Source: Mycolicibacterium rhodesiae JS60
GTDB taxonomy: Bacteria > Actinomycetota > Actinomycetes > Mycobacteriales > Mycobacteriaceae
Direction of reading: 5' to 3'
Assembly: GCA_000230935.2 (NCBI GenBank)
Contig: AGIQ01000013.1
Span: 1-64,000, forward strand
DNA length: 64,000 nt
The position numbers were made by a program, and so were the translations under genes. Numbering within the stretch: position 1 is the first letter of the stretch; every line of letters starts with the position of its first letter. This document shows, piece by piece, positions 1 through 8,399 of the stretch. The notes below the pieces were generated by a model. The model did no database searches, was not told the origin of the DNA, and saw only the letters and a list, made by a program, of their open reading frames with translations.

Positions 1-1042
1 CGCCGGATCCACCCGATCCGCCCCGGACGTCGCCGTCGATTGAACCGGCCAAGGCGCCTGCGCCACCGTCGCCGCCGTCACCCCGCAGCGCTCCGCCGTT
101 CCCGCCGTCGCCGCCGTAGCCGCCGGTGGCGTTACCGCCCGAGCCGGAGCCGGTGTCTCCCGCGCCGCCCGCGCCGCCATTGCCGGCAATGAACGAGTGG
201 CCGCCGTCGCCGCCGTCACCACCGCGCGCGATGCCACTTCCCAGGTTGACGCTCTTGCCGCCCGCGCCGCCTGCGCCGCCATTACCGAACAGGGCGTCGC
301 CGCCCTTGCCTCCGTCGGCCGCGTAGATGGGGTCGTTCGAAAGCCTGGCCCAATCTCCACCCTTGCCGCCCGCGCCGCCGTTGCCGAACAGGCCTGCGCT
401 GCCGCCGTTTCCGCCGGCCTGCCCGGGGTTACCGTCACCGCCGTTGCCGCCGTTGCCCATCAACAACCCGCCACGCCCACCATCTTGGCCCGGCGCGCCG
501 TCGGCACCGTTTCCGATGAGCAGGCCGCCATCTTGGCCGGGTTCGATGCCGTTGCCGATGAGCCAGCCGCCTGGACCGATGATCGGACGCGACCCCGGGC
601 CGGTGAACATGGGGTCGATGAGTGCAGTGGCAGGCCTCGGCGCAGCCGGACCGGTGACTGTCGCTGTGCCGCGGCGGCCGGTAATGGTCGGTCTTGACGG
701 CCCAATATGATTCGGAGTAAAGAGATTTGGACTCGGAGCTGATATCCGGCTGGTCAGGTTCGCGCCACCGGCGGCATCCGACGTGATAGCGCTATTGGCG
801 GCCGCTTGCCCCGCCGCGGCGGCCGGAATGCCGCTGGAAGGGGCCGACTCAACGCTGTTCGGTGTCAGGAGGGCGGCCAATTGCACCGGGCCGGGGGTCG
901 CAGAACCGGGTGGCATCGCGATACCCAGTGCGGGCCGCGCGATCGACGCCCACTGGCTGGTAGCGATGAGCGCGGTCGTGGAACCGGCGAGCGTTCCGAC
1001 CGTAACCACGGCGGCAATCGCTGTCCGGGAACGAACAGTCAT
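1..1042 (-). CDS. secreted glycine-rich PGRS-like protein (partial, 3' end outside window)
   Basis: The frame is open from ATG at 1042 to the left edge, about 347 codons, so the C terminus is missing. A good ribosome site (AAAGGACC) precedes the start. The N terminus (MTVRSRTAIAAVVTVGTLAG) looks like a signal peptide; about 150 Pro/Ala/Thr-rich residues follow. From roughly residue 155 the chain becomes GGxGG and GNGG repeats typical of the PGRS half of mycobacterial PE_PGRS proteins. There is no N-terminal PE motif or PE-like helical domain, so it is PGRS-like only. Function unknown; probably exported or at the cell surface. Confidence 0.75.
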   Translation of the reverse strand, partial: MTVRSRTAIAAVVTVGTLAGSTTALIATSQWASIARPALGIAMPPGSATPGPVQLAALLTPNSVESAPSSGIPAAAAGQAAANSAITSDAAGGANLTSRISAPSPNLFTPNHIGPSRPTITGRRGTATVTGPAAPRPATALIDPMFTGPGSRPIIGPGGWLIGNGIEPGQDGGLLIGNGADGAPGQDGGRGGLLMGNGGNGGDGNPGQAGGNGGSAGLFGNGGAGGKGGDWARLSNDPIYAADGGKGGDALFGNGGAGGAGGKSVNLGSGIARGGDGGDGGHSFIAGNGGAGGAGDTGSGSGGNATGGYGGDGGNGGALRGDGGDGGAGALAGSIDGDVRGGSGGSG

Positions 1043-1218
1043 GGTCGGAGGTCCTTTCGGGTTGTCTGCAGATATGGATGCTGCCCGGCCGGATTGCGAA
1101 GATGATGATGAGATCGTGAAATCTGCAGGCCAGACCCACTCCGTAGAGCCGTCTGCGACTCAACTGGCGCCTAGCAGCGGGGCGCTCGCGGCCACGCCGG
1201 GGGTTGGCCGTCGTCGCT

Positions 1219-1587
1219 TCAATAGCTGAATGTTGTCGCCCCGTTGCCGATCCACTCCCAGAGCTGCACCGTTCCGCCGAGCTCGGCTTCTCGGATGAAG
1301 CTGCCGGCATCGAGCTTCTTGGCCTGCACACAGATCGGACACACCAGGTACCGGCCACCGGCTCGCTCGTAGCGGTCCATCAGTTCGGTGAGCGGCGGGC
1401 AGCCGTCACATGCGGTGCCGACACCGACGCCTGTCACGGCAAGGCGCACGGCCTCCTTGGTCAAGAACATCATGGTCGGTCGGCCTGCCTCGGCGGCTCC
1501 GACCGCCACCAAAAAGGCGACGGTCACCCGTTCGGGATCCTCGAGGCCGGTGGTGAGGCTGATCGCGGCCTTGTTGTCACGATTCAT
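1219..1587 (-). CDS. DsrE/DsrF-like family protein
   Basis: A 122-residue protein with the compact alpha/beta layout of DsrE/F-like proteins. The N-terminal beta strand is followed by an alanine-rich helix (VTVAFLVAVGAAEAGRPTMM) and a C-terminal Cys pair in a CPICVQAKKL segment that could carry sulfur or persulfide. Members of this family act in sulfur relay or as small peroxiredoxin-like proteins, but the substrate here is unknown. It stands alone on the minus strand, 126 bp from the hydrolase gene upstream. Family assignment is by sequence pattern only. Confidence 0.65.
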   Translation of the reverse strand: MNRDNKAAISLTTGLEDPERVTVAFLVAVGAAEAGRPTMMFLTKEAVRLAVTGVGVGTACDGCPPLTELMDRYERAGGRYLVCPICVQAKKLDAGSFIREAELGGTVQLWEWIGNGATTFSY

Positions 1588-1713
1588 CGCATTCTCCTGG
1601 GAACTTGTCGGTTGACAGGAAGGAACGCTATGGACGATTGGTTATCGACGAATCGGTGCCGACCGCCTGTTTGAGGGTGCCCGCCATTGCCGTTACGGCG
1701 GCTGGCACGCAGG

Positions 1714-2781
1714 TCAGCTGCTGAGTAATCGGGCGACCGCAGCGGCCCGCGCGGACCGGCCGGTGAGGCCGAGCTTGGTATAGATGCTGGTCAAATGCCG
1801 TTCGACGGTGCGGACAGACATCGTCAGTTCTCGTGCCACGTCAGCGTTGTCGAGGCCTTGGCCGACCAGCTGCAGCACGTCACGTTCGCGGCCGGTCAAG
1901 CTGCGCAATGCAGCCGGGTTACTCGGCGCGCTGATGCCGTCGGCGGCCAGAAATGCCTCTACCTCCGCCACGAATATCGGCCACGCGGGCTCGTCGGCGA
2001 GGGTGATGTGGTTGTCGCTATCCAGCGTTACCAATCGTGCGTTGGGGATGCGGGACGCAAGTTCCCGGCCGTCCGCGAAGTCCATCATCCGGTCGCCGCG
2101 GGCGTGCAGCACCAGAGTGGGCACGGACACCTGGGGCAACAGCGAGCTGACGTCGGCTTTCATCCGCTCGGCCCGTGAGCGCATCGCGTTGGTGGTGGAG
2201 GTGGCTCGCGCCTGAAGGGCGTCAAGCCACCCCGCTTGCTCTTCGGTGGCGTCTGGAATCATCAGTTGGGTGAAGACGCGGCGGAACGTGCTGTCCGGGC
2301 GTGCCCAGCCAACTTTGATCAACTGCTGGAATGTCCGTTCGAGTTCGTCTGACTCCTCGGTGCGGCTCCTGGATGCGTAGGTGCCGTACAGGATCAACCT
2401 GCTGACGCGGTGTGGATGGTTGACGGCATAGGTGATGGCGGCCGGTCCGCCTTGCGACATCCCGACCATCGCGCACCGCTGCAGTCCTGCGGCGTCCACC
2501 ACCGCAGTCAGGTCGGCGACGCGCGCGTCGAGACTGAAATCGGTGACATCCCAGTCCGACATCCCGAAGCCGCGCTCGTAGTAGCGCACCACGGTAGCTA
2601 CTTTTCCCAGGTCGAGTAGGAAATGTCGCCACACGGGGCTTTCCCAGTCGAACTCCAGGTGGCTGAGCCAGCAGGTTGTCAACAGCATGGGCGGACCCGA
2701 GCCATGTACCGCAAAAGCGATCCTCGTGCCGTCAGCACTGCGACAGAACCGCACCTCCTGCGGAGGCGCACCCAGCGACAT
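1714..2781 (-). CDS. alpha/beta hydrolase fused to LuxR-type DNA-binding domain
   Basis: 355 residues. Residues about 10-275 form an alpha/beta hydrolase with nucleophile elbow GMSQGG (Ser109), an acid loop around ARGD and a late His in DSDNH. Residues about 294-355 are a LuxR/NarL helix-turn-helix (LTGRERDVLQLVGQGL, then SVRTVERHLTSIYTKLGL). The protein is therefore probably a transcription regulator whose hydrolase half senses or processes a small ester or lactone-like ligand; the ligand is unknown. It lies 39 bp downstream of the nitroreductase-like gene on the same strand and may share its transcript. The catalytic triad looks complete, so enzymatic activity is possible. Confidence 0.8.
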   Translation of the reverse strand: MSLGAPPQEVRFCRSADGTRIAFAVHGSGPPMLLTTCWLSHLEFDWESPVWRHFLLDLGKVATVVRYYERGFGMSDWDVTDFSLDARVADLTAVVDAAGLQRCAMVGMSQGGPAAITYAVNHPHRVSRLILYGTYASRSRTEESDELERTFQQLIKVGWARPDSTFRRVFTQLMIPDATEEQAGWLDALQARATSTTNAMRSRAERMKADVSSLLPQVSVPTLVLHARGDRMMDFADGRELASRIPNARLVTLDSDNHITLADEPAWPIFVAEVEAFLAADGISAPSNPAALRSLTGRERDVLQLVGQGLDNADVARELTMSVRTVERHLTSIYTKLGLTGRSARAAAVARLLSS

Positions 2782-2820
2782 GTGACCAGCCTAGGGTGCG
2801 GTCCACCGCCGCCAGCGGGC

Positions 2821-3234
2821 TCAGGCGATATCGGCGACGAACGCGCCGACGCCACGCTTGACGCCCCGGCGGGCAACCCCGGGCAGGGACGGATCGTCGG
2901 TACCGGCAGGCACCACCCGCGGGTTGATCAGGTGCAGGTCGTGCCGGCCGTGGCGGATGTCGGCCTCGCCGGCGGCCAGGATGTTCTTGACCCAGTTGGT
3001 CTTGCCGTGGGCGAGCATGATGGCGATGGTGTCGCCCTTGCGGAAGGCCGAGACCACGGTCTCGTACTGCTTACCCGAGGTGCGGCCGCGGTGTTTGACG
3101 ACCGACATGCCCGGCATGTACTTGGCCAGCGGCTTCACCGCGGGGTTGAAGTACTTGATCTGGAATTTCTCGAACCAGACCGGGAACTTCATCGGTACGC
3201 CGGGGGCGTTGTTCGGGTGATCCTTGGTCGACAT
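2821..3234 (-). CDS. deazaflavin (F420)-dependent nitroreductase family protein
   Basis: A 137-residue protein of the mycobacterial Ddn/DUF385 split-barrel family. Recognisable features are the N-terminal helix (FPVWFEKFQIKYFNPAVKPL), the core KHRGRTSGKQYETVV, and the segment LAHGKTNWVKNILAAGEADI, which in the family surrounds the F420 site. Family members use reduced F420 to reduce quinones or nitro compounds; the substrate here is not predictable. The start at 3234 is chosen because an earlier in-frame ATG (3261) adds only non-conserved residues and intrudes into the upstream LysE gene. The gap to LysE is 10 bp, suggesting cotranscription. Confidence 0.8.
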   Translation of the reverse strand: MSTKDHPNNAPGVPMKFPVWFEKFQIKYFNPAVKPLAKYMPGMSVVKHRGRTSGKQYETVVSAFRKGDTIAIMLAHGKTNWVKNILAAGEADIRHGRHDLHLINPRVVPAGTDDPSLPGVARRGVKRGVGAFVADIA

Positions 3235-3244
3235 GGCGCCAAGG

Positions 3245-3880
3245 CTAGGCGGCCGCGCCACGGCGCACCAGGGACAGCACCACCGCCGCGGCGGCGAACA
3301 GTCCGGAGAAGGTCCGGTTCATCGCCCTCTGCTGGCGCGGCGTGCGGAGCCAACCCAGCAGCCGGGCCGCCAGCCCCGTGTAGGCGCCCATCACCACCAG
3401 ATCGACGACCACCATCGTTGCGCCGATGGCCAGATACTGGGGGAGCAGCGGTGCTGTCGGCATGACGAATTGCGGCAGCACAGCGAGCAGGAACACCAGT
3501 CCCTTCGGATTGGTCACGTTGACCAGGCACCCGCGCACCAGCAGGGACCAGCGCCCGCCGCCGGCGTCCAGGCTGACCTGTTCATCCAGGTCAAGGGGCT
3601 TGCTGCGCCATTGGCGGATGGCCAGATACACCAGGTAGATCACGCCGATCCACTTGATCACGGTGAACGCGACGACCGATTGCGCGACCGCCGCGCCGAG
3701 CCCCACCGCGACCGCCGCCAGTTGCAGCATCAGTCCGATCTCGAGGCCGGTGATGCTCCAGTAACCGCGGCGCAGACCGTACGCCAGACCGGTGGCCATG
3801 GACTGGATGGCACCCGCGCCGGGCGACACACTGATGGCGATCGCGGCGCCGACGAAGGCCAGCCACAGCTCCCATTGCAT
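3245..3880 (-). CDS. LysE/RhtB family amino-acid exporter
   Basis: A 211-residue integral membrane protein with about six hydrophobic segments and the LysE-family signature near the N terminus (AIAISVSPGAGAIQSM) and the NVTNPKGLVFLLAVLPQF block in the middle. The family exports amino acids or related metabolites by proton exchange; the substrate cannot be told. ATG at 3880 fits the membrane start; the frame stays open far beyond it only because it runs antisense to GC-rich hisD. It is the first gene of a probable minus-strand unit with the nitroreductase and hydrolase-LuxR genes, divergent from hisD across 78 bp. Confidence 0.85.
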   Translation of the reverse strand: MQWELWLAFVGAAIAISVSPGAGAIQSMATGLAYGLRRGYWSITGLEIGLMLQLAAVAVGLGAAVAQSVVAFTVIKWIGVIYLVYLAIRQWRSKPLDLDEQVSLDAGGGRWSLLVRGCLVNVTNPKGLVFLLAVLPQFVMPTAPLLPQYLAIGATMVVVDLVVMGAYTGLAARLLGWLRTPRQQRAMNRTFSGLFAAAAVVLSLVRRGAAA

Positions 3881-3958
3881 ACCCGCAGTATCCGGGCCGC
3901 CGCGACCCGCGCTCAATCGATTTTTATTCGGGTGCACCGATCGGGGACAATTGAACCG

Positions 3959-5287
3959 ATGACCAGCTTCGCCATGAACCGGATCGACCTGCGTGGCCGC
4001 ACGCTCACCGCCGCCGAACTGCGCGCGGCGCTGCCGCGCGGCGGTATGGACGTGGACGCCGTGGTCCCCACCGTCCGGCCGATCGTCGACGATGTCGCCG
4101 AGCGTGGCGCGGTGGCCGCCCTGGAGTACGGGGAGCGGTTCGACGGGGTGCGCCCCGCGACCGTGCGCGTGCCCCCGGCGCGCATGGCCGCAGCCCTCGC
4201 CGAGCTCGATCCGGACGTACGTGCCGCGCTGGAGGTGGCCATCGAGCGCACCCGGATCGTGCACGCCGACCAACGGCGTACCGACACCACCACGACCCTG
4301 GCACCGGGCGCCTCGGTCACCGAGCGCTGGGTGCCGGTGGAACGGGTCGGCCTCTACGTGCCGGGCGGCAACGCGGTCTACCCGTCGAGCGTCGTCATGA
4401 ACGTGGTGCCCGCCCAAACCGCCGGGGTGGATTCGCTGGTCATCACCAGCCCGCCGCAGGCCGATCACGGCGGACTGCCGCACCCGACCATCCTCGCGGC
4501 GGCGGCGCTGCTCGGTGTCGACGAGGTGTGGGCCGTCGGCGGCGCGCAGGCCGTGGCATTGCTGGCCTACGGCGGCACCGACATCGACGGTGCCGAACTC
4601 GCCCCGGTCGACATGGTTACCGGGCCGGGCAACATCTACGTCACCGCCGCCAAGCGGATCTGCCGCTCGCAGATCGGCATTGACGCCGAGGCCGGCCCCA
4701 CCGAGATCGCGATCCTGGCTGACCACACCGCCGACCCGGTGCACGTCGCCGCCGATCTGATCAGCCAGGCCGAGCACGATGTGATGGCCGCCAGCGTGCT
4801 GGTGACCGACAGCACCGGGCTGGCCGAGGCCACCGAAGCCGAGCTGGCCGTCCAGCTGAGCACCACCAAGCACCGGGAACGGGTGACCGAGGCGCTGCGC
4901 GGGCGACAGTCCGGCATCGTTCTGGTCGACGACATCGACACCGGGGTTCGTGTCGTGAATGCCTATGCCGCTGAGCATTTGGAGATCCAGACCGTCGACG
5001 CCAACGAGGTGGCGAGCCGAATCCGGGCGGCAGGCGCGATCTTCGTCGGCCCGTGGTCGCCGGTCAGCCTCGGCGACTACTGCGCCGGGTCCAACCATGT
5101 GCTGCCCACCGCCGGCTGTGCGCGGCACTCCAGCGGTCTGTCGGTGCAGACGTTCCTGCGTGGCATCCACGTCGTCGACTACACCGAGGCGGCACTGAAA
5201 GACGTGTCCGGACACGTGATCACCCTGGCCAAGGCCGAGGACCTACCGGCCCACGGCGAGGCCGTCCGGCGGAGGTTCGAGCGATGA
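3959..5287 (+). CDS. hisD: histidinol dehydrogenase
   Basis: A 442-residue enzyme that oxidises L-histidinol to histidine in two NAD-dependent steps, the last reactions of histidine synthesis. It matches mycobacterial HisD along its whole length. Visible landmarks are GLYVPGGNAVYPSSVVMN, the VWAVGGAQAVALLAYG segment, GPGNIYVTAAKR, the metal/substrate region SQAEHDVMAASVLV and the C-terminal GSNHVLPTAGCARHSSGLS. ATG 3959 gives a normal family length; a second ATG at 3974 is possible. First gene of the his operon; its TGA overlaps the hisC ATG. The promoter must lie in the 78 bp shared with the divergent lysE-type gene. Confidence 0.97.
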   Translation: MTSFAMNRIDLRGRTLTAAELRAALPRGGMDVDAVVPTVRPIVDDVAERGAVAALEYGERFDGVRPATVRVPPARMAAALAELDPDVRAALEVAIERTRIVHADQRRTDTTTTLAPGASVTERWVPVERVGLYVPGGNAVYPSSVVMNVVPAQTAGVDSLVITSPPQADHGGLPHPTILAAAALLGVDEVWAVGGAQAVALLAYGGTDIDGAELAPVDMVTGPGNIYVTAAKRICRSQIGIDAEAGPTEIAILADHTADPVHVAADLISQAEHDVMAASVLVTDSTGLAEATEAELAVQLSTTKHRERVTEALRGRQSGIVLVDDIDTGVRVVNAYAAEHLEIQTVDANEVASRIRAAGAIFVGPWSPVSLGDYCAGSNHVLPTAGCARHSSGLSVQTFLRGIHVVDYTEAALKDVSGHVITLAKAEDLPAHGEAVRRRFER

Positions 5288-6417
5288 CGATCCCCGGCGC
5301 GAATGTGACTCTGGCGGATCTGCCGCTGCGCGACGATCTGCGCGGCAAATCCCCCTATGGCGCACCGCAACTCGACGTTCCCGTGCGGCTGAACACCAAT
5401 GAGAACCCGCACCCGCCGAGTCGCGCTCTGGTCGAGGACGTGACCCGCTCGGTGCAGGCCGCCGCCGCCAACCTGCACCGCTATCCGGACCGGGATGCCG
5501 TCGAGCTGCGCACTGACCTGGCCGCTTATCTGCGGGCCCAGACCGGTGTCGACGTGCGATGCGAAAACCTGTGGGCAGCCAATGGATCCAACGAGATCCT
5601 GCAACAACTGCTGCAAGCCTTCGGCGGGCCGGGGCGCAGCGCGATCGGCTTCGTTCCGTCGTACTCGATGCATCCGATCATCGCGGGTGGCACGCAGACC
5701 GAGTGGATCGAGTCGGTGCGCGCGGCCGACTTCAGTCTGGACGCCGACACCGCGGCGACCGTCATCGCCGCCCGTGATCCCGATGTCGTGTTCGTCGCCA
5801 GCCCTAACAACCCGTCCGGACAGAGCATCCCGATCGAAGACCTGCGCCGGTTGCTGGACGCCATGGGCCACGGCATCCTCATCGTCGACGAGGCGTATGG
5901 CGAATTCTCCAGTCAGCCCAGTGCGATCGAGCTGATCGACGAGTATCCCAGCAAGCTCATCGTCAGCCGCACGATGAGCAAGGCGTTCGCCTTCGCCGGC
6001 GGACGGCTGGGCTATCTGATCGCGGCCCCGGCGATCATCGATGCCGTGCTGCTGGTCCGGCTGCCCTACCACCTCTCGGTGGTCACCCAGGCCGCCGCAC
6101 GTGCTGCGTTGCGGCATGCCGACGACACCCTGGGCAGTGTCGCAACGTTGATCGCCGAACGGGAGCGGGTCTGCGCGGCCCTGGCTGAGCTCGGCTTCCG
6201 CGTCATCCCCAGCGACGCGAACTTCGTGCTGTTCGGTGAATTCGCCGATGCCGCAGCGGCCTGGCAGCGCTACCTCGACGACGGCGTTCTGATCCGTGAT
6301 GTCGGAATACCCGGATACCTGCGCACCACAATCGGATTGGCCGACGAGAACGACGCCTTCCTGGCCGCCAGCGCACGGCTGGCCGCCACCGAGCTGGCCC
6401 AAATAGGAGCGACATGA
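5284..6417 (+). CDS. hisC: histidinol-phosphate aminotransferase
   Basis: A 377-residue PLP-dependent class I/II aminotransferase converting imidazole acetol phosphate and glutamate to histidinol phosphate. Fold-type I landmarks are LNTNENPHPPS near the N terminus, ANGSNEILQQLL, SPNNPSGQS, IVDEAYGEF and the SRTMSKAFAFAGGRLGY block, which carries the PLP-binding lysine, followed by RLPYHLSV. The start codon overlaps the hisD stop as ATGA and the end overlaps hisB the same way, so translation is coupled. Second gene of the his operon. Confidence 0.97.
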   Translation: MTIPGANVTLADLPLRDDLRGKSPYGAPQLDVPVRLNTNENPHPPSRALVEDVTRSVQAAAANLHRYPDRDAVELRTDLAAYLRAQTGVDVRCENLWAANGSNEILQQLLQAFGGPGRSAIGFVPSYSMHPIIAGGTQTEWIESVRAADFSLDADTAATVIAARDPDVVFVASPNNPSGQSIPIEDLRRLLDAMGHGILIVDEAYGEFSSQPSAIELIDEYPSKLIVSRTMSKAFAFAGGRLGYLIAAPAIIDAVLLVRLPYHLSVVTQAAARAALRHADDTLGSVATLIAERERVCAALAELGFRVIPSDANFVLFGEFADAAAAWQRYLDDGVLIRDVGIPGYLRTTIGLADENDAFLAASARLAATELAQIGAT

Positions 6418-7040
6418 CCGCTATCGCCACGCCCACCCGTCGCGCCCGGGTCGAGCGCAAGACCCGCGAGTCCGACATCGTCGTCGACCTCGATCTCGAC
6501 GGCACCGGGGATGTCAGCGTGCACACCGGGATTCCGTTCTTCGACCACATGCTCACCTCGCTGGGCACCCACGCCAGCTTCGACCTGGCCATCTCCGCTC
6601 AGGGCGACGTCGACATCGAGGGCCACCACACCATCGAGGACACCGCGATCGTGCTCGGCACCGCGCTGGGGCAGGCCCTCGGCGACAAGAAAGGCATCCG
6701 CCGCTTCGGCGACGCTTTCATCCCGATGGACGAGACGCTGGCACACGCCGCCGTCGACGTGTCTGGCCGGCCGTACTTCGTGCACACCGGGGAACCGGAT
6801 TACATGGTCGATTTCACCATCGCCGGATCGACCGTGCCGTACCACACGGTGGTCAACCGGCACGTGTTCGAATCGCTGGCGTTCAACGCCCGGATTTCGC
6901 TCCACGTGCGCACCCTCTACGGCCGCGACCCGCACCACATCACCGAAGCGCAGTACAAGGCAGTGGCCAGGGCGCTGCGGCAGGCCGTCGAGCCCGATCC
7001 GCGGGTGTCTGGCGTGCCGTCCACCAAAGGCACACTGTGA
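6414..7040 (+). CDS. hisB: imidazoleglycerol-phosphate dehydratase
   Basis: A 208-residue monofunctional IGP dehydratase, without the phosphatase domain of enterobacterial HisB. Both metal-binding motifs are present: HHTIEDTAIVLG in the first half and DPHHITEAQYKAVARAL in the second, together with the conserved TGIPFFDHML. It removes water from IGP to give imidazole acetol phosphate, the substrate of HisC encoded just upstream. It overlaps hisC (ATGA) and hisH (GTGA). Confidence 0.97.
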   Translation: MTAIATPTRRARVERKTRESDIVVDLDLDGTGDVSVHTGIPFFDHMLTSLGTHASFDLAISAQGDVDIEGHHTIEDTAIVLGTALGQALGDKKGIRRFGDAFIPMDETLAHAAVDVSGRPYFVHTGEPDYMVDFTIAGSTVPYHTVVNRHVFESLAFNARISLHVRTLYGRDPHHITEAQYKAVARALRQAVEPDPRVSGVPSTKGTL

Positions 7041-7657
7041 CAGCTAGATCCGTCGTGGTCCTGGACTACGGCTCGGGCAACCTGCGCTCGGCGCAGCGGG
7101 CACTGGAACGCGTCGGGGCCGACGTCGAGGTGACCGCCGACGCGCAGCGTGCGCTGAACGCCGACGGTCTTGTCGTTCCCGGCGTCGGCGCGTACGAGGC
7201 CTGTATGACCGGGCTGCGAGACATCGGCGGCGAGCGCATCATCGCCGACCGGGTGGCCGCGGGCCGCCCGGTGCTCGGGGTGTGCGTGGGCATGCAAATC
7301 CTGTTCGCCCGGGGCGTGGAGTTCGGAGTGGAATCGCAGGGCTGTGGCCAGTGGCCGGGATCGGTCACCCGGCTTGATGCACCGGTGATCCCGCACATGG
7401 GCTGGAATGTCGTGGATGCGGCGCCAAACAGTGTGCTGTTCCGGGGTTTCGATGCCGACACCCGGTTCTACTTCGTGCATTCCTATGCCGCACAGAAGTG
7501 GGAGGGCGCACCCGATGCGCTGCTGACCTGGGCCGACCACCACGTGCGGTTCCTTGCCGCGGTCGAGGACGGTCCGTTGTCGGCGACACAATTTCATCCG
7601 GAGAAGAGCGGTGACGCCGGTGCGGCACTGCTCGCGAATTGGGTTGAGGGGCTGTAA
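7037..7657 (+). CDS. hisH: imidazole glycerol phosphate synthase, glutaminase subunit
   Basis: A 206-residue class I glutamine amidotransferase. Catalytic Cys lies in PVLGVCVGMQILF and the His/Glu pair in TQFHPEKSGDAG; the oxyanion loop LVVPGVGAYEACM is clear. It feeds ammonia to HisF, encoded three genes downstream, to form IGP and AICAR. GTG start at 7037 overlaps the hisB stop (GTGA), continuing the coupled pattern of the operon. Confidence 0.96.
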   Translation: MTARSVVVLDYGSGNLRSAQRALERVGADVEVTADAQRALNADGLVVPGVGAYEACMTGLRDIGGERIIADRVAAGRPVLGVCVGMQILFARGVEFGVESQGCGQWPGSVTRLDAPVIPHMGWNVVDAAPNSVLFRGFDADTRFYFVHSYAAQKWEGAPDALLTWADHHVRFLAAVEDGPLSATQFHPEKSGDAGAALLANWVEGL

Positions 7658-7659
7658 GA

Positions 7660-8394
7660 GTGCCACTGATTTTGTTGCCTGCCGTCGACGTGGTCGAGGG
7701 CAAGGCGGTTCGTCTGGTGCAGGGCAAGGCCGGCAGCGAGACCGAGTACGGCTCGGCGCTGGACGCCGCGCTGACCTGGCAGCGTGACGGTGCCGAGTGG
7801 ATCCACCTGGTGGACCTCGACGCGGCATTCGGCCGCGGGTCCAACCGCGAGCTGCTCGCCGAGGTGGTCGGTGCGCTAGACGTGAAAGTCGAACTCTCGG
7901 GCGGTATCCGCGACGATGAGTCGCTCAAGGCGGCGCTGGCCACCGGCTGTGCCCGGGTCAACATCGGCACCGCGGCGCTGGAGAATCCGCTCTGGTGTGC
8001 CGCGGCGATCGCCGAGTACGGCGACAAGGTGGCCGTCGGACTGGACGTCCAGATCGTCGACGGCGAGCACCGCCTGCGTGGCCGGGGCTGGGAGACCGAC
8101 GGCGGCGATCTGTGGCATGTCCTGGAACGCCTTGACAGCGAAGGCTGTTCGCGCTTCGTGGTCACCGACGTCACCAAGGACGGCACGCTGACCGGACCCA
8201 ATCTCGACCTGCTCGAGGGGGTTGCCGAGTGCACCGACGCACCGGTGATCGCCTCCGGCGGGGTGTCCAGCCTGGACGACTTGCGTGCGATCGCGACTTT
8301 GACCGAATCCGGGGTTGAGGGTGCGATCGTCGGAAAGGCGCTCTACGCCGGGCGATTCACGCTGCCGGAGGCGCTGGCCGCGGTGAGCCAGTAA
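7660..8394 (+). CDS. priA: phosphoribosyl isomerase HisA/PriA (probably bifunctional with TrpF activity)
   Basis: A 244-residue (beta/alpha)8 barrel that isomerises ProFAR to PRFAR in histidine synthesis. The N-terminal LLPAVDVVEGKAVRLVQGKAG and the phosphate-binding VELSGGIRDDE and IASGGVSSLDDL loops are seen. Actinobacteria use this protein (PriA) also as phosphoribosylanthranilate isomerase; consistent with that, the trp cluster at 14268-19365 contains no trpF. GTG start two bases after the hisH stop. The dual role is inferred from lineage and gene content, not from the sequence alone. Confidence 0.93.
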   Translation: MPLILLPAVDVVEGKAVRLVQGKAGSETEYGSALDAALTWQRDGAEWIHLVDLDAAFGRGSNRELLAEVVGALDVKVELSGGIRDDESLKAALATGCARVNIGTAALENPLWCAAAIAEYGDKVAVGLDVQIVDGEHRLRGRGWETDGGDLWHVLERLDSEGCSRFVVTDVTKDGTLTGPNLDLLEGVAECTDAPVIASGGVSSLDDLRAIATLTESGVEGAIVGKALYAGRFTLPEALAAVSQ

Positions 8395-8399
8395 CACCG

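Noticed and set aside
1..1042. PE_PGRS gene
   Set aside because: There is no PE domain; the N terminus is a signal peptide, so PGRS-like is the limit of the claim.
3245..5215. A 656-codon minus-strand open frame across hisD
   Set aside because: Only its last 211 codons (from 3880) are a real gene (LysE type). The rest is antisense to hisD and has biased composition from GC-rich third positions.
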